Source: Chloroflexota bacterium
GTDB lineage: Bacteria > Chloroflexota > Ktedonobacteria > Ktedonobacterales > Ktedonobacteraceae
Assembly: GCA_902812455.1 (NCBI GenBank)
Contig: CADDZH010000120.1
Location: 1 to 14,495 of the forward strand
Reading direction: 5' to 3'
DNA length: 14,495 nucleotides
Numbering within the stretch: position 1 is the first letter of the stretch; each line of letters starts with the position of its first letter. Below, one piece after another: positions 5,540 through 13,163 of the stretch. Below the pieces are notes generated by a model. That model was not told the DNA's origin, did no database searches, and saw nothing but the letters and a program-made list of their open reading frames with translations. A program made the position numbers and the translations under genes.

Positions 5540-8005
5540 ATGCCGGGAACGCAGGGAACACAGGGAGCAGAACACAGGCGGCAGGCAGCGCGGCGGGAAG
5601 AGGTGGCCGGCGAGTGGCTGCACGATGGAGAGTACAAGGTAGAGGCTGTGCTGGGGCAGGGTGGCATGGGGCAGGTATTTCTGGCCTCGCATACCATGTT
5701 ACAGATGCCGTTTGCCCTCAAACGAGGACAGCTCGATCAGCCGGTACCGGCGGCTGTCATCGCAGAATTAGACCGCATCCTGCACGGTGATACGCTTCAA
5801 TACCACAACCCTGAGCATGCCTTCACCGAGCAAGACTTTCCCCTGAGTGGAGGACTGCATACAGACAGGTTTATTCGCGAGGCATTATTGCTGGCCCGCC
5901 TGGAGCATCCCTCTATTCCTGCTATTTACGACTACTTCCTCGAGGACGGCTACTGGTACCTGGTGATGGACTACCTCCCTGGCCCCACGCTGAGCGCGTA
6001 CATACAAAGCTACGCGCCGCTCCCGGCGCTTGAGGCGCTCAATTATGCCATGCAACTCTGCGATGTGCTGGATTACCTGCACAGCCAGTCACCGCCGGTG
6101 GTTTTTCGAGACCTGAAACCTTCAAACGTCATACTCTCGCCTGATGGGCAGCTCATGCTGGTCGATTTTGGCATCGCCCGGTATTATAAGGCCGGCCAGA
6201 TGAATGACACGACCGAATTTGGTTCGCCGGGGTACGCTTCGCCTGAGCAGTACCAGGGTGGAGGACAAACAGACGGGCGCTCGGACCTCTACAGCCTGGG
6301 GGTAATGCTGCACGAGATGCTGAGCGGCAAGCGCCCATCAGGTGTAGGCGAAAAACTGGAATCGCTCCACTATATGAATCCTTCCATATCGCATGTGCTG
6401 AGCGGGCTGGTGATGGTCGCCACGCGGGCAGAGCCAATGTATCGCTTCCAGTCAGCCCACACGCTTTACCGGGCGCTTGAGCGAGCGTATGCTATAGAGG
6501 AGCGCAGGGCTTATCAACAAAGGGTGCTCAAAGCTACGGTGGAAGGAGATATGGATGGTTCCGGCTGGTCATCTGTACGCACAATGGTTTCTCCACTTGA
6601 GGAAAAGATACATGCTCCGCTCGCATCCACTATACAGTTATCGCAGCGAAAGCAGGTGCGTGAGGCGTTGCAAGAGGCGCATCACGAACGCCTGGAACAG
6701 GAGCGCGCTGAAGTTCACCTGGCCTCCATTGATGAAAGCCTGAAGCAGCGCTCATCGATGGGTTTCAAGCAAGTATCGTTGCCTGCGATACAAGATAACG
6801 GGGAGGATCTAGATGAGCATCCTACAGGTGAGCTGGACGATCAAAGCGACGCCGAGGAGATGGATTTCATAGTTCGCGAGCGTCGCCTGCCCCGGCATGC
6901 CATCAAGCTGGTTTTTATACTTGCGCTTGTCGTACTGATCATCATCGCTTCGCTAGGCTACCTGGGCCTTTTCTCCTCTCACACTCAGAGAGGGATTGTA
7001 CCAAAACCATCTACGCCGGCACAAACACAGGTGCCGGTAACCCCAACAAGAGTTACGGCGCAGCAGCCAGGATCATGGCAGGTCTTACCCTCGCTGCCAT
7101 CGCCTGAGGCCGATAACACCGCTTTGTATGTAATTGTTCAGGGGCGAGCATATATCTACATGAGCGGCGGATTTCGCGGCTCGCACGCTGTTCCGACCTA
7201 TGACCGCACGCTCTACCGCTACGATATTGCTGCTGCGCACTGGGAAATAGTCGATAGTAATTTTCCCGGTATGGGCAACAATGCCGCAACACTCGATGAG
7301 CAGAACCACCTCTATTTCACGGTTGGCTTCTCGCCAGAGCTGTACGCGGTCGATTCCCTCCTCTATATGTATCAACCGAACACGAACACGTTACAGCAGA
7401 TCGTGCCACCGTCTCAGATGCCCGTTGGCTTTGGCGCATCAATGTTTGCCGATCAGCATGGGCATCTTTACATCACGCAGGGATTTATGGCTGCGGGTAA
7501 TCCTCACGGATTGGCCGGGCGAGGCTGGTATCGTTACGATATTGCCAGCGGGCAGTGGCATCTACTCGCTCCCCTGCCTGTCCAGTTGGGGTATGTCCTG
7601 CTTACCTCAGATAACGCGGGCAACATTCTCCTGCTAGGCGGCTCGATGGATGCGGGGCAGCAGTTGCCATCGAAGCAGATCTTTCGCTATGATGTTGCGC
7701 AAAACAAGTGGACAACAGAGCAGGCAACGTCTCCGGCCGTATTGAGTGGAGCGGCAAGCTGTATGAATGGGCCAGGGCAGCTTGTGGTTGTGGGAGGATA
7801 TGACCCGGTGCACACCAGCTCACTTGATCAGGCCTGGCTGCTTGACCTGCACACCATGCGCTGGACTCGGCTTGCACCCGTTCCTGGAGGTGGTTCTCTT
7901 CTGGGGACAGCAGCATGTGATGGGTCAGGGCACGTGTTTCTCACGCGGGGGGCAAACGATCCCAGTAGCCCAACGGCGGATTTTCTGGAATTGACGATCA
8001 GGTAG
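5540..8005 (+). CDS. Membrane Ser/Thr protein kinase with extracytoplasmic Kelch-like propeller
   Basis: The product has 821 residues from ATG 5540 (purine-rich upstream run); GTG 5516, with AGAAGG nearby, would add 8 residues. Numbering here is from the GTG. The Hanks-type kinase domain (about 40-325) shows a glycine loop GQGGMG (47-52), Lys69 in ALK, a probable alpha-C Glu122, catalytic FRDLKPSN (197-204, with Phe in place of the HRD His), DFG (217-219) and SPE (242-244). About 50 residues separate Lys69 and Glu122, longer than usual. A charged juxtamembrane stretch (about 330-460) leads to one transmembrane helix (463-486), a Pro/Thr linker, and about 310 residues with at least five Kelch-like units (YRYDIAAAHW, YRYDIASGQW, FRYDVAQNKW, LDLHTMRW and a weaker one), often with GG doublets. 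The inferred role is phosphorylation of cytoplasmic Ser/Thr targets in response to an external ligand. Its end overlaps the convergent phosphorylase gene by 8 bp. Confidence 0.92.
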   Translation: MPGTQGTQGAEHRRQAARREEVAGEWLHDGEYKVEAVLGQGGMGQVFLASHTMLQMPFALKRGQLDQPVPAAVIAELDRILHGDTLQYHNPEHAFTEQDFPLSGGLHTDRFIREALLLARLEHPSIPAIYDYFLEDGYWYLVMDYLPGPTLSAYIQSYAPLPALEALNYAMQLCDVLDYLHSQSPPVVFRDLKPSNVILSPDGQLMLVDFGIARYYKAGQMNDTTEFGSPGYASPEQYQGGGQTDGRSDLYSLGVMLHEMLSGKRPSGVGEKLESLHYMNPSISHVLSGLVMVATRAEPMYRFQSAHTLYRALERAYAIEERRAYQQRVLKATVEGDMDGSGWSSVRTMVSPLEEKIHAPLASTIQLSQRKQVREALQEAHHERLEQERAEVHLASIDESLKQRSSMGFKQVSLPAIQDNGEDLDEHPTGELDDQSDAEEMDFIVRERRLPRHAIKLVFILALVVLIIIASLGYLGLFSSHTQRGIVPKPSTPAQTQVPVTPTRVTAQQPGSWQVLPSLPSPEADNTALYVIVQGRAYIYMSGGFRGSHAVPTYDRTLYRYDIAAAHWEIVDSNFPGMGNNAATLDEQNHLYFTVGFSPELYAVDSLLYMYQPNTNTLQQIVPPSQMPVGFGASMFADQHGHLYITQGFMAAGNPHGLAGRGWYRYDIASGQWHLLAPLPVQLGYVLLTSDNAGNILLLGGSMDAGQQLPSKQIFRYDVAQNKWTTEQATSPAVLSGAASCMNGPGQLVVVGGYDPVHTSSLDQAWLLDLHTMRWTRLAPVPGGGSLLGTAACDGSGHVFLTRGANDPSSPTADFLELTIR

Positions 8006-9308
8006 GGCGGATTGTGTCATAAATAAGTGGTGGGGGAGTCACAGGGGCGTCGCTCCATGTATAGCATGCCAGCAAGGATTGGTGGATGGCAGCGACTTCA
8101 TCCTCGCTGCGAGCATGAATCTCGATCAGGGGATCGCCTGCTCGCACATAGTCGCCTACCTTCGCCTGTAAGACCAGCCCGGTGCGGTGATCGATCTGGT
8201 CACCCTTCTTAAAGCGACCTGCTCCCAGGCGCATACTGGCCATCCCCATCTGCTCAGCCTGAATCTGCGCAATATAGCCGCTGCATGGAGCAGATAGCAT
8301 GGAGCGGACAGGCGCGGCAGGCAAGAGTTCAGGGTGCTCGATCCGGCGGGCATCTCCGCCCTGCGCGGCGATCACCTCGGCCAGCTTTGCCAGCGCTGCA
8401 CCCGAACGCACCGCGTTCTCAACATAGCGTTCTGCCTCGGACATGCTGCCCGCCCTTCCCGTCATGACCAGCAGCTCCGAAGCTTCGTGGTAGCAGAGAT
8501 TGGTCACATCCTGCGGCCCATTGCCATGGAGAATAGCGATAGCTTCAGCCATTTCCAGTGCATTGCCAATGGCGCGGCCAAGAGGCTGCTCCATTGAGGT
8601 GATAGCAGCGACGGTATGCAGGCCGGCAAGCTCTCCTATATCCACCATAGTTTCCGCCAGTACACGGGCCTGCTCCACCGTCTTCATAAAGGCGCCAGAC
8701 CCGGCCTTCACATCCAGCAGCAGGTGCGAGGCCCCGATGGCCAGCTTCTTACTCATAATGCTGGCTGCGATCAGCGGGATGCTTTCGATGGTAGCGGTAA
8801 CATCGCGCAAGGCATACATCCTGCCATCGGCTGGAGCTAAATCGCCTGATTGGCTTGCCAGGACGATGCCATGCTGCGTGAGGATGCGCAGGAATTCTTC
8901 GGGAGGGAGCGCGGCACGAAAGCCTGAAACAGATTCTAGCTTATCGACGGTGCCGCCCGTGTGCCCCAGCCCTCGTCCGGTCATCTTGCCAACTGCCACC
9001 CCGCAAGCGGCTACCAGGGGAGCGACTGCCAGCGTGACCTTATCGCCGACACCGCCGGTGCTATGCTTATCGACTACAGGTGAGATCACATCGCGCACGT
9101 GCAGTTCCTGGCCGGAGTGCGCCATGGCGAGCGTCAAATCGGTCGTCTCTTGCGCATTCATACCGCGCCAGTAGACCGCCATCAGCCATGCCGACATCTG
9201 GTAGTCGGGTACGCGCTCCTGCACGTATTCGCGGACAAGCCAGTCAATCTCCTCTGTAGTAAGAACCTTTCCGTCACGTTTTTTGCGAATGAGTTCTAGT
9301 GGCTGCAT
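7998..9308 (-). CDS. pdp: Pyrimidine-nucleoside phosphorylase (thymidine phosphorylase family)
   Basis: This 436-residue enzyme cleaves thymidine, deoxyuridine and probably uridine with phosphate to give the free base and (deoxy)ribose 1-phosphate, in cytoplasmic nucleoside salvage. Family landmarks are clear: KHSTGGVGDK (81-90), the signature GRGLGHTGGTVDKLE (111-125), YALRDVT (165-171) and SIMSKK (183-188). By alignment to E. coli DeoA with a three-residue offset, Lys81 and Ser83 bind phosphate and His82, Arg168, Ser183 and Lys187 bind the pyrimidine. Lys108 in VGKMTGRG matches Bacillus Pdp, whereas E. coli DeoA has Met there, so broader pyrimidine use is favoured over strict thymidine use. 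Start ATG 9308 follows the stop codon of the zinc-ribbon gene by 17 bp with only a weak AGAAG nearby, so translation may be coupled. The C-terminal barrel-sandwich domain is complete. Confidence 0.95.
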   Translation of the reverse strand: MQPLELIRKKRDGKVLTTEEIDWLVREYVQERVPDYQMSAWLMAVYWRGMNAQETTDLTLAMAHSGQELHVRDVISPVVDKHSTGGVGDKVTLAVAPLVAACGVAVGKMTGRGLGHTGGTVDKLESVSGFRAALPPEEFLRILTQHGIVLASQSGDLAPADGRMYALRDVTATIESIPLIAASIMSKKLAIGASHLLLDVKAGSGAFMKTVEQARVLAETMVDIGELAGLHTVAAITSMEQPLGRAIGNALEMAEAIAILHGNGPQDVTNLCYHEASELLVMTGRAGSMSEAERYVENAVRSGAALAKLAEVIAAQGGDARRIEHPELLPAAPVRSMLSAPCSGYIAQIQAEQMGMASMRLGAGRFKKGDQIDHRTGLVLQAKVGDYVRAGDPLIEIHARSEDEVAAIHQSLLACYTWSDAPVTPPPLIYDTIRPT

Positions 9309-9325
9309 AGGGCTTCTGATTGTTG

Positions 9326-9988
9326 TTATTCCGAGAGCACGATGCGCACGGAGTCGCTATCAAAGCCGTTGCCGGTTTCTATCTGGTAGCGATTCATGAT
9401 CTGGCTTCCTAAGCGAACATTACGGTCAAAGATCAGGTGGCCGTTGGTAAAGGTATTTGTGGCGAGAGCATCATCGTCCTGTTGCCAGTAGCCCTGTATA
9501 ACAATGGTATCCACATTCGTCTCCTGCTGGTCTTTGAAGGCCTTAAGCAGCGTTGCGACCTGCTGCCATGCCGCGCAGCGCGGATAGATGATATTCACGA
9601 TCTTTTTCCGCCCATACGTTGCAGATGTATCAACCACGTTATAGGCAAGCGCACCTTGCTCAAGCGCCCGCAGTTGCTCTATTGCATGCGGAGGGAATGG
9701 AGCGGGCGGTTCCGGCGCGGGCGGAGGAGAGACGGGAACTTGCAGCGGCGGACTGGAACGAGGTACGGATTGCGCCGGTGGCGGCTGTGGGACAGGGGCG
9801 GAAGCAGGACGACCGGGAGCAGGATGAGGCGCCTGTGATGGTCTGGCAGGCGGCGGATAGGTTTGTGTTGATGGACCCTGGCGTGGTTGCGGGCGAGATG
9901 CTGGCTGGCCGGATACCAGGTCGCGGCCACAATAGGTGCAATAGGTTGCTCGATCTGAGTTGGTTCCACCACAATAGGGGCAGCGCAT
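9326..9988 (-). CDS. Zinc-ribbon protein with proline-rich linker and unknown C-terminal domain
   Basis: The product has 220 residues from ATG 9988, which has GGAG 8 nt upstream; an in-frame ATG at 10045 would add 19 residues before the zinc ribbon without ribosome-site support. Residues 2-22 are a four-Cys ribbon: CPYC (3-6) and CTYC (17-20). About 80 residues rich in Pro, Ala and Gln follow, as in a disordered linker. The last 120 residues look folded, with segments such as VVDTSATYGRKKIVNIIYP and VDTIVIQGYW, but I do not recognise the domain. No signal peptide or membrane helix is visible. A possible -10 box TATACT lies at 10050-10055 on the minus strand, without a good -35. The gene heads a two-gene unit with the nucleoside phosphorylase 17 bp downstream. 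A link to nucleoside metabolism is possible but rests on position alone. Confidence 0.75.
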   Translation of the reverse strand: MRCPYCGGTNSDRATYCTYCGRDLVSGQPASRPQPRQGPSTQTYPPPARPSQAPHPAPGRPASAPVPQPPPAQSVPRSSPPLQVPVSPPPAPEPPAPFPPHAIEQLRALEQGALAYNVVDTSATYGRKKIVNIIYPRCAAWQQVATLLKAFKDQQETNVDTIVIQGYWQQDDDALATNTFTNGHLIFDRNVRLGSQIMNRYQIETGNGFDSDSVRIVLSE

Positions 9989-10143
9989 ATGTGACGCTCC
10001 TCTCTTCTCTTTTTGCGTTGGATGGATCTGCCATGTATGTGTCAATCAAAGTATATCATAAGGGCCGCCATCCTTTATAGTGATTTACGAGGATAAGCTT
10101 TTCCCTGCTTCCAACTCGCATCGACCCTCCTGTTCTTGTTCAC

Positions 10144-10173
10144 TTGATATTTCTTCACTGATTGGAATATAAT
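10144..10173 (+). promoter_or_regulatory. Strong sigma-70-type promoter of the regulator/ABC exporter unit
   Basis: TTGATA (10144-10149, 5 of 6 to consensus) and a perfect TATAAT (10168-10173) are separated by 18 bp. Transcription would start near 10180, giving a leader of about 30 nt before the regulator ATG. Confidence 0.7.
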
Positions 10174-10178
10174 CCAAT
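10161..10178. promoter_or_regulatory. Palindromic operator candidate over the -10 box
   Basis: ATTGGA (10161-10166) and TCCAAT (10173-10178) are perfect inverted 6-mers around ATATAA and enclose the TATAAT box. A dimeric winged-helix repressor bound here would block RNA polymerase; autoregulation by the next gene is the natural inference. Confidence 0.5.
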
Positions 10179-10209
10179 AATAAATAATGATCAGGAGCCT
10201 ATCTGCGAT

Positions 10210-10758
10210 ATGACGAAGCATTACTCTCCGCGCCTGCGATCTCCGCATCGCGCCCTGGCGGACCCGTTGCGGCTTCGCTTGCTCGAGGCTCTCTGGTGGC
10301 ATCCCCAAACAGCCAAAGAACTGGCTGAGTTGGTCGGCCAGCCACCTGACCGCCTCTACTACCACCTTGCCCAGCTCGAACAGGCCGGGTTGATCGAGAT
10401 TGCGGAGTACCGGCGGCTTCCGGGCGGCAAGGTTGAGCGGGTCTACCGGCCAACTGAGGTGGAACCGCCTGGTGATGCGGCGACCCCCGAGGAGCTCACT
10501 CACTTCCTGAGTGCAGCGCTGGAGGCTACACAGGCCGACATCGCCGCTGCAGGCGTAGCTAAGGAGGCAGGGGAACAACGGGAGATCTCACTCACCCGGG
10601 CCACGCTCCGTTTGTCTGAGGCGGAGCTGGCAGCACTGCGAGAAAGCCTGCTCGATCTCGTGCGCCAGGCGCAAGAGAAGCCAGGCGACGAAGGCATCTG
10701 GACACGTGTCGTAGTGACTCTCATTGATCTGCAGGACCGTGGTCAACCGAAAGGATAA
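10210..10758 (+). CDS. Winged helix-turn-helix transcriptional regulator (ArsR-like)
   Basis: The product has 182 residues from ATG 10210; AGGAG lies 12 nt upstream, which is somewhat far. A TTG at 10162 is in frame but lies inside the promoter, so it is rejected. Residues 12-64 form an ArsR/HTH_20-type winged helix: LADPLRLRLLEALW (16-29), TAKELAELVG (34-43), then the recognition helix PPDRLYYHLAQLEQAGLIEI (45-64). The wing spans about 65-82 (PGGKVERVYR). The remaining 100 residues are helical and Ala/Glu-rich, probably for dimerisation or ligand binding. The ArsR metal-site motif (ELCVCDL type) is absent, so metal sensing is not supported. It precedes the ABC exporter genes by 102 bp in the same direction and probably represses the whole unit until a toxic or lipid-like substrate appears; the inducer is unknown. 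Confidence 0.88.
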   Translation: MTKHYSPRLRSPHRALADPLRLRLLEALWWHPQTAKELAELVGQPPDRLYYHLAQLEQAGLIEIAEYRRLPGGKVERVYRPTEVEPPGDAATPEELTHFLSAALEATQADIAAAGVAKEAGEQREISLTRATLRLSEAELAALRESLLDLVRQAQEKPGDEGIWTRVVVTLIDLQDRGQPKG

Positions 10759-10860
10759 ACAACAATGTCTAAGCATGCCTACAACCAGTATGCTCGATCT
10801 ACGTAGTTTTTTAGAGAACTGAGCATGATAAGCTGTAGCAGCGAGAAGGAGTAAGGTGTT

Positions 10861-11673
10861 TTGCAAGAATGGGCAATGGCCAAAAGTGATACTATTTACT
10901 CGCCAACCGATGGGCGGCCGGTTGAGATCGAAGTTAATAGCCTTGTGAAGACCTTTGGCAAGCATGAAGCAGTGCGAGGCGTAAGCTTCACCATTGGCAA
11001 GGGCGAGATTTTCGGTTTGCTCGGCCCCAACGGTGCGGGCAAAAGTACCACCATCAACATGATGTGCGGCTACCTGGAGCCAACGTCCGGTGATACCATT
11101 ATCCAGGGACTTTCGGTCACGAAGAATCCTCAAGCAGTTAAGAAGATTATCGGCGTCGTGCCGCAGGAGATCGCTCTCTACGAGGATCTGACCGCCGAGG
11201 AGAACCTGAATTTCTTTGGCGAAATTTACAGCCTCTCCAGTAAAGAGCGGAAAGAGCGCATCGATGCTGTGCTGCACTTTGTCGGCCTCTATGAACGGCG
11301 CAAAGACGCGATCAAGACCTTCTCTGGCGGTATGCAGCGCAGGATCAACATGGCAATCGCGCTGATCCATCAACCCTCTGTTCTATTGATGGACGAGCCA
11401 ACCGTCGGTGTTGACCCACAGTCACGCGAAAACATCTTCGATAGCATCGAGAAGCTGCGCGATGGCGGTACAACTATCCTTTATACCACCCACTACATGG
11501 AAGAAGCCGAGCGGCTATGTAATCATATCGCTATTATGGATGAAGGCCGGATCATAGCGATGGGAACGCTAGAACAGCTATTAGCCTTGCGGGATCAGAA
11601 TCGCGAAGTGGTGCGCCCTCACGGACTGCAAGAGCTGTTTATCCAGTTGACCGGTAAAACGCTGCGCGACTAG
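10861..11673 (+). CDS. ABC-2 type exporter, ATP-binding subunit
   Basis: This 270-residue nucleotide-binding subunit has all core elements: Walker A GPNGAGKST (55-63), Q-loop Gln102 in VVPQE, signature FSGGMQRR (154-161, with Phe and Met departing from LSGGQ as is common in drug-exporter ATPases), Walker B LLMDEP (175-180) and H-loop His211 in TTHYMEEAE. It most resembles the DrrA/CcmA-type multidrug or antibiotic exporter group. TTG 10861 is preferred as start because AAGGAG (10846-10851) lies 9 nt upstream; ATG 10876 would be 24 nt away. The C-terminal tail after residue 235 is short. The permease gene follows 30 bp after the stop codon. Energy from ATP hydrolysis would drive export; the substrate is not predictable. 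Confidence 0.95.
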   Translation: MQEWAMAKSDTIYSPTDGRPVEIEVNSLVKTFGKHEAVRGVSFTIGKGEIFGLLGPNGAGKSTTINMMCGYLEPTSGDTIIQGLSVTKNPQAVKKIIGVVPQEIALYEDLTAEENLNFFGEIYSLSSKERKERIDAVLHFVGLYERRKDAIKTFSGGMQRRINMAIALIHQPSVLLMDEPTVGVDPQSRENIFDSIEKLRDGGTTILYTTHYMEEAERLCNHIAIMDEGRIIAMGTLEQLLALRDQNREVVRPHGLQELFIQLTGKTLRD

Positions 11674-11703
11674 CGGGCTTTGTAATTCAGGAGGGTAGTG
11701 ATC

Positions 11704-12990
11704 ATGAAAGCTGCCTGGTATATTGCTAAAAAGGACCTTTTGCTGGTACTCAAAGATAGAAGTGCCCTGATCTCCTTGTTCTTCGTGCCACTTTTGCTGA
11801 TCGTCGTTGTAGGCGAAGCCTTCGGCGGCCTGTACAATAGCGGCCCCAGCCAGATCAATGTTACCGTTGCCGCCAGCAACCAGGATAGCGGCTACGTAGG
11901 CGCAACTATCGTAAATGCCCTGAAGATCAACACGAGCCAGTTGAAGATCACGGTCGAGTCATACAATAACGCCAGCCAGGTGACAAAGGTTGTTGGCGAT
12001 GGCAAAGACGCGAACGGTAATACTGTCAACGCGGGTGTAGTCATTCCGGCTGGTACAACTGACAGGCTGATCGCCGCCTCTCGCAGCGGCACGGCAATGC
12101 AGGCCCAGAACCTCGTACAGTTCTACGCCCTGCCCAGCAATAACGATCCGACTATAACCATTGCAAAGACCATTGTCACCAATGTCCTCAACACGCTGGT
12201 CAGTTCGCAGTTTGCAGGAACATCAGCAGTGGAGCAAGTATACCGTGTCTGCAGCCAGCCGGGTAACCATTGCGCACAGAGCAGTATCAACGCTCCAACT
12301 ATCTCACAGAACGTAGAGAAGTCCGTGGCTGCGGCCGCACAGGCCCAGACTCTCCAATCGCTCACTGCAGGCAAAGCGCCTGCTAAAATCAATCAGTTCG
12401 ACTTCATCGTACCTGGCTATGCTATTCTCTTTGCCCTTTTCGGCCTGCAAGCGGCGGCGGGCACGATTCTAGAGGAGAAGGAAGCCGGAACATTCAGGCG
12501 CTTGCTCATCGCGCCGGTGCGGAAATACTCTCTACTTGGCGGCAAGCTGCTGGCGCAGTTCATCCTCACGCTGGCTCAACTGGCCGTGCTGTTCGCCATC
12601 GGCTACGTCGCCTTCCATCTCACCATCGGCTCATGGCCTGGTGTCATTGCCTTGCTGGTTGGTACCAGCTTCGCAACCACCGGTCTTGGCATCTTCCTGG
12701 TCTCGATTGTCAAGACGCGCCGCCAGCTCAGCCCTATCGTCACGCTGGTGACACTGGGCACTTGCGCCATAGGTGGAGCATGGTGGCCACTCACTATCGA
12801 GCCGCTTTGGATGCAGCAGATCGCCAGGATCGGCATCACGGCATGGGCGATGGAGGGACTGAACGGCCTGATGCTCTATGGAAGAGCGCTCAGCGATGTG
12901 CTGCCGGATATTGTGGCCTTGCTCGTTTATGGGCTGGTCTGTTTCACAATCGGGCTGCGCTTCTTCCGCTTCCAGGAGAAGGTGGCCTAG
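11704..12990 (+). CDS. ABC-2 type exporter, membrane permease
   Basis: The product has 428 residues from ATG 11704, with AGGAGGG ending 8 nt upstream; GTG 11698 is in frame but too close to that site. It has the ABC2_membrane_3 layout: one N-terminal transmembrane helix (about 21-38), a long external domain (about 45-230), then about five helices (roughly 237-255, 283-303, 309-333, 341-360 and 400-418). EEKEAGTFRRLLIAPV (257-272) is the conserved cytoplasmic coupling stretch of this family. The external domain holds Cys183 and Cys190, possibly a disulfide, and is rich in Asn, Ser and Thr. Two copies, or one with an unseen partner, would pair with the upstream ATPase. The last gene of the unit; no convincing terminator follows. 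Confidence 0.93.
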   Translation: MKAAWYIAKKDLLLVLKDRSALISLFFVPLLLIVVVGEAFGGLYNSGPSQINVTVAASNQDSGYVGATIVNALKINTSQLKITVESYNNASQVTKVVGDGKDANGNTVNAGVVIPAGTTDRLIAASRSGTAMQAQNLVQFYALPSNNDPTITIAKTIVTNVLNTLVSSQFAGTSAVEQVYRVCSQPGNHCAQSSINAPTISQNVEKSVAAAAQAQTLQSLTAGKAPAKINQFDFIVPGYAILFALFGLQAAAGTILEEKEAGTFRRLLIAPVRKYSLLGGKLLAQFILTLAQLAVLFAIGYVAFHLTIGSWPGVIALLVGTSFATTGLGIFLVSIVKTRRQLSPIVTLVTLGTCAIGGAWWPLTIEPLWMQQIARIGITAWAMEGLNGLMLYGRALSDVLPDIVALLVYGLVCFTIGLRFFRFQEKVA

Positions 12991-13071
12991 AAAGCCTTGA
13001 TGAAATTTGACGATCAAGATCAGCAATGATGGGGAGAGGAGTGGTGCGAGGGAGAAGGACGAGGGCAAGCA

Positions 13072-13114
13072 CAAGGCCCCCACGCCACATCCACCCCGCC
13101 CCTTGTCCCTACAG
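13072..13114. repeat. Possible dispersed C-rich repeat, copy 2
   Basis: The stretch lies in the 173-bp gap between the convergent permease and methyltransferase genes and resembles 757-799 in order and spacing of C blocks, ending in CCCTAC. The rest of the gap shows only purine-rich sequence and no intrinsic terminator. Confidence 0.3.
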
Positions 13115-13163
13115 GCTACGATCTCTCGCAATTCCCGGATCTGGTTGGTAAAATCATTATGTT

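Noticed and set aside
10210..10758. Metal-sensing ArsR/SmtB repressor
   Set aside because: The winged helix fits but the Cys metal-binding motif is absent and no metal transporter is adjacent.
10783..10835. ATGCTC/GAGCAT inverted arms with a T run between regulator and ATPase genes
   Set aside because: The arms are 6 bp with a long spacer and the T run lies inside it, so neither a terminator nor a clear operator is supported.
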